A DNA stretch of 64,000 nt, taken from Zhongshania aquimaris (GTDB lineage: Bacteria > Pseudomonadota > Gammaproteobacteria > Pseudomonadales > Spongiibacteraceae). The notes under the pieces are model-generated. The model saw nothing but the letters and a program-made list of their open reading frames with translations. It had not been told where the DNA came from and searched no databases. Each line of letters begins with the position of its first letter. Positions within the stretch are counted from its first letter, which is position 1. The stretch lies in assembly GCF_019312595.1 (NCBI RefSeq), contig NZ_JAHWDQ010000007.1, positions 1-64,000 on the forward strand. The letters run 5' to 3'. Made by a program: the position numbers and the translations under genes. Below, in pieces: positions 17,231-25,920 of the stretch.

Positions 17231-17923
17231 ATGGCCAGTATCGCGACACCCACGGAACCACGCGCTAGCGCAGTGCACGGAACGGATCCCAGCTTGATTG
17301 CAAAATACAGTACGCAGGGGCCTCGCTATACCTCCTATCCAACCGCTCTGGAGTTTAGCGAGCAATTTACGGTTGCGGATTACGAGCAGCATTTAAATAC
17401 CGCCCGCAACGACGCCGCGCCCCTGTCGCTTTACGTGCACGTACCTTTCTGTCGCTGGCTTTGCTACTACTGCGGCTGCAATAAAGTGGTGACTAAAAAA
17501 TCGGGCGCCGGCCGAGAATATCTAGACCATATTGCCATCGAAATTGCGCTTTTGTCCGAGCGCATTGGCAACACGCGGCAAGTGTCTCAGTTGCACTTCG
17601 GCGGGGGCACTCCCACCTACCTCGACGACGCCGAACTAACAGAATTAATTCATCTACTGGCGAGCCACTTTAATTTAGGCGACGGTAAAGAGCGGGAATA
17701 CAGCATTGAAATTGATCCGCGCACTGTAACACCAGATCGACTAGCGCTGCTGCGTGGTCTGGGCTTTAATCGTCTGAGTTTTGGTATCTAGGACACTTAC
17801 CCCGACGTACAGCAGCTCCGCGAGGCTAATTTCGATATATGCCCCGAAGCGGGCTTTGCACTAGCGTCGTTCACCAACAATCCCCTGTCGCCACTCGCAC
17901 ACAAGTCCAATACTTGCATTTAG
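17231..17923 (+). pseudogene. hemN: Oxygen-independent coproporphyrinogen III oxidase, broken
   Basis: The first 186 codons match HemN: YTSYPTALEF, the radical-SAM cluster motif CRWLCYYC (CxxxCxxC), LHFGGGTPTYL and EIDPRTVTPDRL up to RLSFGI. The next codon is TAG where HemN has Gln (FGIQD), consistent with a CAG-to-TAG change. The same frame then continues with DTYPDVQQL before losing similarity and stopping at 17923. About 270 residues of the usual about 455 are missing, including the C-terminal substrate domain, so the gene is both nonsense-mutated and 3'-deleted. A functional copy must exist elsewhere if the cell makes haem anaerobically. Confidence 0.85.
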
Positions 17924-17956
17924 CTTTCCGGGAAGATATATTGCCTGCCTAGGCAG
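17914..17956 (+). promoter_or_regulatory. Efflux-operon promoter with MarR-type palindrome
   Basis: TTGCAT (17914-17919) and TATATT (17937-17942) are spaced by exactly 17 bases. The perfect 12-base palindrome CTGCCTAGGCAG (17945-17956) follows at the expected transcription start. A palindrome there, 49 bases before marR, is the normal arrangement for MarR autorepression. Confidence 0.7.
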
Positions 17957-18005
17957 ACATTGTTATCGCAGCAACTGTCATGACATCAACATTGCAGGCT
18001 TAGCC

Positions 18006-18545
18006 ATGAGCTCTAAAAACATCCTCGATCTCGTCGTCGAAAATCCCGACGGACCATACAATCTGGCCGCTTACCAACAAAATGAAAGCATTGGCTACTT
18101 ATTAAAACGCTGCTATAGCTTTTTAACGAACGCCATCGACAAACAGTTGGCCCCCTACGATTTAACCCACCCGCAATTCGCGTTTCTTATGACGCTCAAA
18201 CAGCGGAACTGTTCTACTGCTGCGGAGTTAGCGCGGGAAAGCAACCTCGATACTGGCGCCACAACGAGAATGTTAGATCGACTCGAAGCGAAAGATATCG
18301 TGCTTCGCCAGCGCAGTCTTGAAGATCGCCGCGTTATCAACATTGTGCTTACTGACTACGGCAAGTTAGTCGTTGAAAAAATGCCAGTGATTGCCATTAA
18401 CGTCCTCAATGAGCATCTGCAGAATTTTGACCCAGACGAAATTACCACCCTTAAACGGCTGCTAACTAAGCTGATTTACGAATCTGAGAATAAGGGCTGT
18501 GAAGAAAAAGCCCAGAGTGACAATGCAGTGGAGGGCAAAAAGTGA
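18006..18545 (+). CDS. MarR-family repressor
   Basis: The 179-residue protein has a winged-helix core: LTHPQFAFLMTL, STAAELARESNLDTGATTRMLDRLEAKDIV (recognition region) and RQRSLEDRRVINIVLTDYG (wing). It is the first gene of a four-gene efflux operon, resembling EmrR/MarR control of emrAB. A promoter with an overlapping palindrome lies just upstream. Its stop overlaps the OMF start (TGATG). Confidence 0.92.
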   Translation: MSSKNILDLVVENPDGPYNLAAYQQNESIGYLLKRCYSFLTNAIDKQLAPYDLTHPQFAFLMTLKQRNCSTAAELARESNLDTGATTRMLDRLEAKDIVLRQRSLEDRRVINIVLTDYGKLVVEKMPVIAINVLNEHLQNFDPDEITTLKRLLTKLIYESENKGCEEKAQSDNAVEGKK

Positions 18546-20107
18546 TGACGCATCATAGGTTTATACGTCGCATCGCAATGCTACTGGGTTTAATGTCAGG
18601 TTTAAGTGGCTGCGCTAACTACATCGGTATAAATAGCAGCAGCCACTTACTAAGACCCGATAATTTAGCCGCCGAAACCAGCTTAACTGTTGACGACAAG
18701 GCGGATGCAGAGTGGCCAACACAGGCCTGGTGGCAGAGTTTTAACGATACTCAACTAGATAGCTTGATTAACGAAGCGCTGCAAAACAATCCGAACCTAA
18801 CAATGGCCGCCGCCAAGGTGGCACGCGCCAATGCCGCGCTGGCACATTTCCGCGCGGCAACCCTGCCGAGCGCAAGCCTGTCTGTCGATGCCACTCGTCA
18901 GCACTATTCTGAAAACGCGATGTATCCCCCTCCGCTGGGTGGCTCTACCCAAACCAGTGGCAACATCCGCCTGCAAGCCAGCTATGAATTAGATTTCTGG
19001 GGGCGCAACCGCGCCGCCGTCGCGGCGAGTCAGTCACGATTAGCCGCCGCGCAAGCCGAGTCTGCCAGCGCCAGATTAATGCTGGCCAGTGCGGTATCCA
19101 AAACCTATTTTCAACTGGCGCAGTTGCAGCAATTTCTGCGTATTGGCGAGTCCGCGCTTAAACAACGGCAGGAAATTTACGACCTCACTAAGCAGCGGGT
19201 TGATGCGGGCTTAGATACCCAAGTGGAACTCATGCAGGCGGAAACGCAGCTGCCATTGACCCGTACCAATATTGAGATGGTCAAAGAAAACATCATCAAC
19301 ACCCAGCACGCCTTAGCCGCTCTATTAGGCTCTGGCCCAGACCGCGCGTTAAGCCTGCAGGCACCGCTCCCCACTCTCGACAGCGGCGTTACGCAGGCAC
19401 CACAGGACTTGCGAATATCCCTACTAGGTCATCGCCCCGATTTGGTCGCAGCGCGCTGGCAGGTTGAGGCAAGTGAGCACGATACCACCGCCAATAAAGC
19501 GGCGTTTTATCCAAACATTAATTTAATGGCCTTCGCGGGCTATGCCAGTCTTGGCCTTGATCAACTAGTGCGCTCCAGCAGTGAAAATTACGGTGTTGGT
19601 CCGGCTCTATCGCTACCCATTTTTGATGGCGGTCGCCTGCGCGCCAATTTAAAAGCGAGCTTTGCAGACTACGATGCCGCGGTTGCCAACTACAACCAAA
19701 CCCTGCTTGAGGCGCTGCGAGACGTGGCTGATCATCTCAATAGCTATCGCTTCTTACAGACCCAAATCGAACAGCAGCAATTTGCACTTAAAGCATCTCG
19801 TCGCGCTTACGATTTAGCCTTGCAACGTTATCACGCGGGATTAGGGAATTACCTGACCGTACTGAACGCGCAAAGCGTGGTAATACAGCAGCAACTATTT
19901 CAATCCCAACTGCAGATGCGCGCCGCGAACACCCACGTCGAGCTTTCACGGGCACTGGGCGGTGGCTACCCGTATGTGGATGCCCGCGCTCAAAACTCTG
20001 CGGCGGAGCGCCGCCAGCCCAGCAATAAAAGCACCATAAACACGATCAATACTGTAAGTAAGAACACGAGCGTACAAACCGCACATGTAGGAGCCCAATA
20101 TGACTAA
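18545..20107 (+). CDS. Outer-membrane efflux lipoprotein (NodT/TolC type)
   Basis: The protein of about 520 residues starts with a lipoprotein signal (LSGLSGC lipobox, Cys about 23), then the two OEP repeats (QAWWQSFNDTQLDSLINEAL; ASYELDFWGRNRAAVAASQSR; SLPIFDGGRLRANL). This is the outer-membrane channel of a tripartite pump. ATG at 18545 overlaps the marR stop; GTG at 18542 is an alternative. Its stop overlaps the membrane-fusion-protein start by eight bases. Confidence 0.93.
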   Translation: MTHHRFIRRIAMLLGLMSGLSGCANYIGINSSSHLLRPDNLAAETSLTVDDKADAEWPTQAWWQSFNDTQLDSLINEALQNNPNLTMAAAKVARANAALAHFRAATLPSASLSVDATRQHYSENAMYPPPLGGSTQTSGNIRLQASYELDFWGRNRAAVAASQSRLAAAQAESASARLMLASAVSKTYFQLAQLQQFLRIGESALKQRQEIYDLTKQRVDAGLDTQVELMQAETQLPLTRTNIEMVKENIINTQHALAALLGSGPDRALSLQAPLPTLDSGVTQAPQDLRISLLGHRPDLVAARWQVEASEHDTTANKAAFYPNINLMAFAGYASLGLDQLVRSSSENYGVGPALSLPIFDGGRLRANLKASFADYDAAVANYNQTLLEALRDVADHLNSYRFLQTQIEQQQFALKASRRAYDLALQRYHAGLGNYLTVLNAQSVVIQQQLFQSQLQMRAANTHVELSRALGGGYPYVDARAQNSAAERRQPSNKSTINTINTVSKNTSVQTAHVGAQYD

Positions 20108-21296
20108 CTCAACTTTCTCGGCGACTCCCGCAGCAAATAGCCCGCGCCGTCGTCAAATGCTTATCGCCAGCGCCATCTTTCTCTTTATAGGCGCCGCCTG
20201 GTTCAGCCACTGGGCTTTGATCAGCCGTTATCACGAAGACACTGAAGACGCCTACGTTGTCGGCAATATCGTGCAAGTGACACCGCAAACCGCCGGCACC
20301 GTGGTCGCTATTTACGCGGACGATACCCAGCGCGTTACCGCCGGACAAATATTAGTAAAGCTCGATGACAGCGATGCGCAAATTGCCTTGGATCAAGCTC
20401 AGGCGGAACTAGCACAAACCGTGCGTCAAGTTCGCGCCCTATTCACCAGCAACGATGCATTAAACGCGCAAATTGACCTGCAAAACTCCTCTTTGAGCCG
20501 CGCAAAAGCTGACCTTAAGCGCCGCAATGGTCTAGCCAAAACGGGAGCGGTTTCATCGGAAGAACTTCACCACAGTGAAGTTGCAGTAAAATCAGCGCAG
20601 TCAGGTTTACTCGCCGCCCGCGAAGCACTGGCGGGCAACGAAGCACTAACTGAAAATACCGCGATAGACACTCATCCCGAGGTATTAGCTGCCTCGGCCA
20701 AAGTGCGCGCCGCGTATTTAAATTTACAACGCACCAACATTCCCTCTCCTGTTGACGGCTTTGTGTCAAAACGCGGGGTACAACTCGGCCAGCGGATTGC
20801 CCCCGGCAAACCCCTTATGGCGGTTATTCCACTGGAACAGGTGTGGGTAGATGCCAATTTTAAAGAGAACCAATTGCATCATATTCGTATTGGCCAAGCC
20901 GTTGAGCTAACGGCCGATATGTATGGCAGCGACGTAAAATACCAAGGACACGTGGTGGGGCTTGAAGCGGGTACCGGCAGCGCATTTAGCTTACTGCCAC
21001 CACAAAATGCGACCGGCAACTGGATTAAAGTCGTCCAGCGCCTACCTGTTCGTATCGCCCTAGACCCACAGCAATTAGCAGAAAACCCACTGCGCATAGG
21101 CCTATCTATGGTCGCTGATATCGACATCAGCGATGACAGCGGCCCCCAATTAACAGAGGCGACCAAGGAATTGCAGGCCAACTACGAAACCGGCGTTTAC
21201 CAAGTTGCAGGCCGAGAAGCCGAGGCATTGGTTGATCAAATTATCAAAGCCAATGCCGGCAATGCCGCTGGCCTCGCCACACTCACTGCGCAGTAA
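20100..21296 (+). CDS. EmrA/HlyD-type membrane fusion protein
   Basis: The 398-residue protein has an N-terminal membrane anchor (about 21-41), the lipoyl-like DTEDAYVVGNIVQVTPQTAGTV segment, a coiled-coil hairpin (about 85-180), and the return DGFVSKRGVQLGQRIAPGKPLM. It is the periplasmic adaptor of an EmrAB-type pump. It lies between the OMF gene and the DHA2 transporter gene. Confidence 0.93.
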   Translation: MTNSTFSATPAANSPRRRQMLIASAIFLFIGAAWFSHWALISRYHEDTEDAYVVGNIVQVTPQTAGTVVAIYADDTQRVTAGQILVKLDDSDAQIALDQAQAELAQTVRQVRALFTSNDALNAQIDLQNSSLSRAKADLKRRNGLAKTGAVSSEELHHSEVAVKSAQSGLLAAREALAGNEALTENTAIDTHPEVLAASAKVRAAYLNLQRTNIPSPVDGFVSKRGVQLGQRIAPGKPLMAVIPLEQVWVDANFKENQLHHIRIGQAVELTADMYGSDVKYQGHVVGLEAGTGSAFSLLPPQNATGNWIKVVQRLPVRIALDPQQLAENPLRIGLSMVADIDISDDSGPQLTEATKELQANYETGVYQVAGREAEALVDQIIKANAGNAAGLATLTAQ

Positions 21297-21314
21297 GAAC
21301 TAGGGCTTTTCGAT

Positions 21315-22877
21315 ATGGCCAACGCGATTCACTCTGACGCCACACTGCCCCCCTTGCAGGGTGCGGTGTTAGCCATTGGCGCGATTTCGGTTTCGCTTGC
21401 CACGTTTATGAACGTGCTCGACTCCTCCATCGCCAATGTCGCCATTCCCACAATTGCCGGCGATCTTGGCGTATCTGCCAACCAGGGCACCTGGGTAATC
21501 ACGTCCTTTGCGGTATCTAACGCCATTGCGATTCCGCTAACGGGCTGGTTATCGCAGCGCTTTGGACAAGTTCGCCTATTTATTACATCGACGCTGCTAT
21601 TCGTAGTGGCATCTTTTCTTTGCGGCACGGCACAAAGCATTGAAATGCTAATTGCCTTTAGGGTTTTACAGGGGGCGGTGGCTGGCCCAATGATACCCAT
21701 GTCCCAGTCCTTGCTACTCGCCAGTTTCCCCAAGGCCAAGGCCGGCACGGCGATGGCCGTGTGGAGTATGACAACCTTGGTCGCACCCGTCGTGGGTCCA
21801 ATTTTAGGCGGCTGGATTTCGGATAATTATTCCTGGCCGTGGATTTTTTATATCAACGTGCCGCTTGGCGTGTTGGCGACCTATTCAACCTGGACTATTT
21901 ACCAAAAACGGGAAACGGTAACGAAGAAATTGCCCGTCGACACCATTGGCTTGTCGCTACTGGTACTGTGGATAGCCGCTTTGCAAATTATGCTAGATAA
22001 AGGTCGCGAGCTGGACTGGTTTCATTCAGGACAAATCATCACCCTCGCGGCGATTGCTGTCATTGGTTTCGTTTTTTTCTTGATATGGGAACTCAACGAG
22101 GAGCACCCCATTGTCGATTTATCGCTGTTTCGAAACCGCAATTTTACCGGCGGCGTTATAGCCCTATCACTGGGTTACGGTGCGTTTTTCGGCAATATTG
22201 TTATTTTACCGCTGTGGCTACAAACCCAAATTGCCTACACCGCCACCCAAGCTGGTTTGGCAATGGCGCCCGTGGGCTTGTTTGCCATAATGGTGTCACC
22301 TTTTGTGGGGCGGAATATTCATCGAATGGACGCCCGTATTATCGCGACCTGCGGCTTTCTCATATTCTCACTAGTTCTGTATATGCGCTCGCTATTCACC
22401 TCTGGCGTTGATAATTGGAGCGTCATGCTGCCGGCTTATATTCAAGGCTTTGCAATGGCGATGTTCTTCGCGCCACTATCAATGCTTATTTTATCGGGCT
22501 TAAAACCCGAGCAAATACCGGCGGCCAGCGGCTTAAGTAATTTTGTGCGGGTACTCTGTGGCGCCTTTGGTTCGTCGCTCGCCACCACGGCCTGGGATAA
22601 CCGCTCCGCTCTGCACCACACCCAATTAATGGAGCACGCCAACGCTTACAATCCTATATACACGAACAGTATGCAAAGCTTGCAGCAAATCGGTTTAAGC
22701 AGTGACCAAGCCAATGCCATGTTTGAGCGAACACTCTCTGTCCAAGCGAGTACTCTGGGCGCCAACGACATATTTTATTTTTCGTCGATGATGTTTCTAG
22801 TACTGATCATTGCAATTTGGGGCACCAAACCCATTCATGGTAAACACGCAGTGGTGGATGCGGGTGGCGCGCATTAA
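21315..22877 (+). CDS. EmrB/QacA-type DHA2 drug exporter
   Basis: The 520-residue MFS protein has 14 predicted helices. It has the motif C-like antiporter segment (VAPVVGPILGGWISDNYSWPWIFYINVPLG) and the DHA2 opening (FMNVLDSSIANVAIPTIAGDLG). It is a proton-driven inner-membrane exporter and pairs with the upstream adaptor and outer-membrane channel. Likely substrates are toxic hydrophobic compounds; specificity is unknown. It is the last gene of the operon, ending before a strong terminator. Confidence 0.94.
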   Translation: MANAIHSDATLPPLQGAVLAIGAISVSLATFMNVLDSSIANVAIPTIAGDLGVSANQGTWVITSFAVSNAIAIPLTGWLSQRFGQVRLFITSTLLFVVASFLCGTAQSIEMLIAFRVLQGAVAGPMIPMSQSLLLASFPKAKAGTAMAVWSMTTLVAPVVGPILGGWISDNYSWPWIFYINVPLGVLATYSTWTIYQKRETVTKKLPVDTIGLSLLVLWIAALQIMLDKGRELDWFHSGQIITLAAIAVIGFVFFLIWELNEEHPIVDLSLFRNRNFTGGVIALSLGYGAFFGNIVILPLWLQTQIAYTATQAGLAMAPVGLFAIMVSPFVGRNIHRMDARIIATCGFLIFSLVLYMRSLFTSGVDNWSVMLPAYIQGFAMAMFFAPLSMLILSGLKPEQIPAASGLSNFVRVLCGAFGSSLATTAWDNRSALHHTQLMEHANAYNPIYTNSMQSLQQIGLSSDQANAMFERTLSVQASTLGANDIFYFSSMMFLVLIIAIWGTKPIHGKHAVVDAGGAH

Positions 22878-22941
22878 TAAAATGCCAGGCATTAACAATC
22901 AGAAAATCAGAGCAAGTGTATTTTTTAAACCCGTATAAAAC

Positions 22942-22976
22942 AAAAAGTCGCGGCATAAAATATGCCGCGACTTTTT
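22942..22976. terminator. Bidirectional rho-independent terminator
   Basis: Perfect 16-base arms AAAAAGTCGCGGCATA (22942-22957) and TATGCCGCGACTTTTT (22961-22976) flank a 3-base loop, with A/T runs on both ends. It sits between convergent emrB and the ACAD operon and serves both. Confidence 0.92.
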
Positions 22977-23011
22977 AGTAATGTAAGACGAAATAAAAAT
23001 TATATTTATTT

Positions 23012-23914
23012 TTAAAAGCAGTATTTGCCAGCTGCTTCTGCCTGACCACTGCGACCACCGAGCTCAGACATAAGGGCTTTCATTCGGTAAGTCCACAAAT
23101 GCAGATCCATCTCCAATGTCATACCCATAGCGCCGCTCATTTGATGCACGTCGTAAATAACGCGACTGGCACTTTCCTGCGCATGCAAAGCTGCTAAAGC
23201 CGCATCGCCGGCATCAGCTGACCACGCCGCTTTCAAAGCTAGCCAGCGCACGCCACCTGCCAAAACAGCGCACTCAGCCATGCGGTGCCGCAGGGCTTGC
23301 AAGGTCCCTAGCGGACGACCAAATTGCTTGCGCACACTGATGTGCTCAACCGTTGCATCTATCGCCGCCTTTAACAGACCAGCCATCTCTGCCGCACAGG
23401 CTACACGCAGCCAAGTGCGCACGATGTCAGCCTCTGATTCAGACAGTAATTGCACATCGAGCTTGCCGACCAGTTTTGCCATCGGATAGGCAAACAGCGA
23501 TTCCGGTATTGCCTGGGTGTCACCTGCCTGCGGATGGGCAATTCCCACCGAGTCGCCATCGATAATAATCAGGGTTTTCGCAACACCAACAAAGCGCCCC
23601 GGACGACCATTTTCAATAACAGCAATGGGGCGTGGCAATTCAATATTAAGCGCTGGCCTAAGTAACATCGAAAGCGCAACTTCAGCGGTATAGGGCAATT
23701 GTGCCAAGCGTTCAACCGCGAGCGCCGCCGCAAGCGGCCCCATTTCTGGCATCGCCGCTATGTCGAAAAATTGATTGTCTTCCAGCTGCTTATCAAGCTC
23801 AGCGCTATACAGCGCGAAGCCGTGAAAATCTACCGGTGAGGATTTAAACTGGGCGGCCAATTTATCAATTTCGCCCGCTACTGCGAGCTGATCTTCGTTT
23901 AAGGTGAAGTCCAT
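23012..23914 (-). CDS. Acyl-CoA dehydrogenase-like subunit (short)
   Basis: The 300-residue ACAD-fold protein is about 80 residues shorter than usual and has a degenerate N-terminal/middle region. It keeps the FAD-binding helical C-terminal half (VRKQFGRPLGTLQALRHRMAE; ASRVIYDVHQMSGAMGMTLEMDLHLWTYRMK). Such short partners form alpha2beta2 enzymes with a normal ACAD in steroid and side-chain degradation (FadE28-FadE29 type). It overlaps the stop of the adjacent full-length ACAD gene by one base (TAATG), supporting a heteromeric pair. Confidence 0.85.
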   Translation of the reverse strand: MDFTLNEDQLAVAGEIDKLAAQFKSSPVDFHGFALYSAELDKQLEDNQFFDIAAMPEMGPLAAALAVERLAQLPYTAEVALSMLLRPALNIELPRPIAVIENGRPGRFVGVAKTLIIIDGDSVGIAHPQAGDTQAIPESLFAYPMAKLVGKLDVQLLSESEADIVRTWLRVACAAEMAGLLKAAIDATVEHISVRKQFGRPLGTLQALRHRMAECAVLAGGVRWLALKAAWSADAGDAALAALHAQESASRVIYDVHQMSGAMGMTLEMDLHLWTYRMKALMSELGGRSGQAEAAGKYCF

Positions 23915-25050
23915 TAGCGCGGCTCCCTCGGCAATTCTAAATACTGGGTTGCGATAAGATTCAATTGAATTTCCGCCGCCCCCGAGGCGATACCCGCAAC
24001 AATGCCGCGCTGATGATGAGCGAGCAGCATGGGGTTCTCTCCACTGATGGCTTCCGGCACATGCTCAACCACAAACTCAGACACCAAGCGCTCGCAAATT
24101 ACCGTCGCGTAACGACCCACACTGGCTTCTGCACCAGTGGGAATGTTTTTTACCCGCTGATCAATTATTTGATAGCTATAGAGACGGGCCGCTTCGCAGG
24201 CGGCCTTGGCTTTGGCTGCCTGCTCAATTACACCCGCAGTGAAACGGTTCTGATCTTTTAGCAAACTCACAGCGCGGTGCAAGGTTGTTGTCGCCAGCGC
24301 AAAACGAGGAATACCGACACGCTCCAAAGACAAAGCCTTGCCGACGATATCCCAGGCCTGACCTTCCTCGCCCAAGCGTGCGGTCTCAGCTACCTCAACG
24401 TCGTCAAAAAACACTTCGTGGATATCACCCTCGCCGATGATGCTAGGGATCTCTCTAACCGTAATGCCAGGCGTTGTCATCGGAATCAGGAATATGGAAA
24501 TTCCCCCTTTGCCCTGCGAGGTTCTGGCCAGACAAAAACAGGTATCGGCATCGCCAGCGTAGGAGGTCCAAATTTTTTGACCATTAATAATATACTTGTC
24601 ACCTTTGCGCTCGGCGCGGGTGCGCAAAGAGGCTAGATCTGAACCTGACTCTGGCTCAGAAAAACCTTGGCACCACAGGGTTTCACCACGCGCCATAGGG
24701 GGAATATATTGTTGCTGCTGGGCGGGTGAACCAAACAGCATCAAGGTCGGCCCGATCCAGTTCACATTCATATACTGGCCGCCGCGGGGTTCGCCCGCCA
24801 TCCACATTTCTTCAGCTAGGATAAACGCTTTCCAGGGATCGGCGTCTTGACCGCCCCACTCCACTGGCCAATGGGGAACCAGCAAACCGGCTTCCGCCAG
24901 GGCACCGCAAAATTCTTTGGCAAATACCGTTTGTTCTTTTGAGGCAGGGCCGTGCGCAATATGCTCCCAGTTTTCTGGCAGATTGTCTTTAATAAAATTG
25001 TGCACAGTCGCTCGAAAAGCCAACTGCTCGTCATTCCAATTAAAATCCAT
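23914..25050 (-). CDS. Acyl-CoA dehydrogenase
   Basis: The 378-residue ACAD has the usual signatures: QGFSEPESGSDLASLRTRAER, INGQKIWTSYAGDAD, the FAD segment and the end of the barrel NLIATQYLELPREPR. It oxidises an acyl-CoA to the enoyl-CoA and passes electrons to ETF. It is translationally coupled to the short ACAD downstream. It follows the enoyl-CoA hydratase gene by 48 bases. Confidence 0.92.
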   Translation of the reverse strand: MDFNWNDEQLAFRATVHNFIKDNLPENWEHIAHGPASKEQTVFAKEFCGALAEAGLLVPHWPVEWGGQDADPWKAFILAEEMWMAGEPRGGQYMNVNWIGPTLMLFGSPAQQQQYIPPMARGETLWCQGFSEPESGSDLASLRTRAERKGDKYIINGQKIWTSYAGDADTCFCLARTSQGKGGISIFLIPMTTPGITVREIPSIIGEGDIHEVFFDDVEVAETARLGEEGQAWDIVGKALSLERVGIPRFALATTTLHRAVSLLKDQNRFTAGVIEQAAKAKAACEAARLYSYQIIDQRVKNIPTGAEASVGRYATVICERLVSEFVVEHVPEAISGENPMLLAHHQRGIVAGIASGAAEIQLNLIATQYLELPREPR

Positions 25051-25098
25051 CGGAGTTATCCGCTAAGTGTAAAAGTTAGTTTGTCGGCAGGACTCAGA

Positions 25099-25920
25099 CT
25101 AATCGTCTTTTTTGCTGCCTAGCGCAGAAATATAGCGCTCAATGCCGGCAATATAATCTGGATTCAGCATCAGCGCGCTATTGGCCATGCGCTCCACTTG
25201 GCGAGCTTGAGCAAGGCCGACGTCATGAGCCAACTCAATCGCCAGCTTTGCGGTTCCCATCTGCTCTGCGTGCTGCTTGGCCAGGTGCTCACAAAACGCC
25301 ATGGCGTCTTGTTCAAAGCTTTCATCTGGATACACTTCGTGAACCAGACCCATAACAAAGGCGCGATCTGCATCAGCTGGCAGATTTGCCATAATCAGAT
25401 AACGGCTCCAATGGGTGCCGACAATACGCGACAAACGACTCACGCCATTCGACGCTGGCAGCACGCCAAATTTGCCTTCTGGAAAAGCATAACTCGCGCT
25501 CTTTGCCGCTAAGCGAAAATCGCAAGACAGCGACATTTCCAAACCACCGCCAACACAGGGGCCCTGATGCGCCACAACGAAGGGCTTTTCAATATGTTCC
25601 ATTTCATCGTAGATACGCTGCATACCATGTAGCTTCAGGCGATGTTTCTCGCGAATCTCTACCGCGCTGCGTTCAATATGCGGCTTGCCGTCTGAGCCAT
25701 CGCGCAAATCGGCACCCGAACAAAAATAACGGCCCGTGGCGCGAATCAACATCACCTTTAAAGCCGGGGTATCGCGAAACTGATGCACCGCTTTTTCAAA
25801 CAGCGCCATAGTTTGACCGGTTAGCGCATTCAATTTTTCCGGGCGATTTAAGGTCACAATCAGAATAGCGCCGCGTTCTTCTACTAATAGGTGTGGGGCG
25901 TCGGTCATTTGCATCTCCAT
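25099..25920 (-). CDS. Enoyl-CoA hydratase/isomerase
   Basis: The 273-residue crotonase-fold protein has the oxyanion-hole segments FCSGADLRDG (about 67-76) and GPCVGGGLEMSLSCDFRLAA. The usual catalytic glutamate of the second loop is replaced in GVLPASNGVSRL (no Glu at the canonical place), so isomerase or another crotonase activity is possible. It overlaps the upstream two-domain ACAD stop (TAATG). It belongs to the four-gene beta-oxidation-like operon 28133-23012. Confidence 0.88.
   Translation of the reverse strand: MEMQMTDAPHLLVEERGAILIVTLNRPEKLNALTGQTMALFEKAVHQFRDTPALKVMLIRATGRYFCSGADLRDGSDGKPHIERSAVEIREKHRLKLHGMQRIYDEMEHIEKPFVVAHQGPCVGGGLEMSLSCDFRLAAKSASYAFPEGKFGVLPASNGVSRLSRIVGTHWSRYLIMANLPADADRAFVMGLVHEVYPDESFEQDAMAFCEHLAKQHAEQMGTAKLAIELAHDVGLAQARQVERMANSALMLNPDYIAGIERYISALGSKKDD

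Noticed and set aside
22942-22976. Insertion-sequence terminal inverted repeat
   Set aside because: It is a hairpin with a 3-base loop and flanking T-run between convergent genes, i.e. a terminator.
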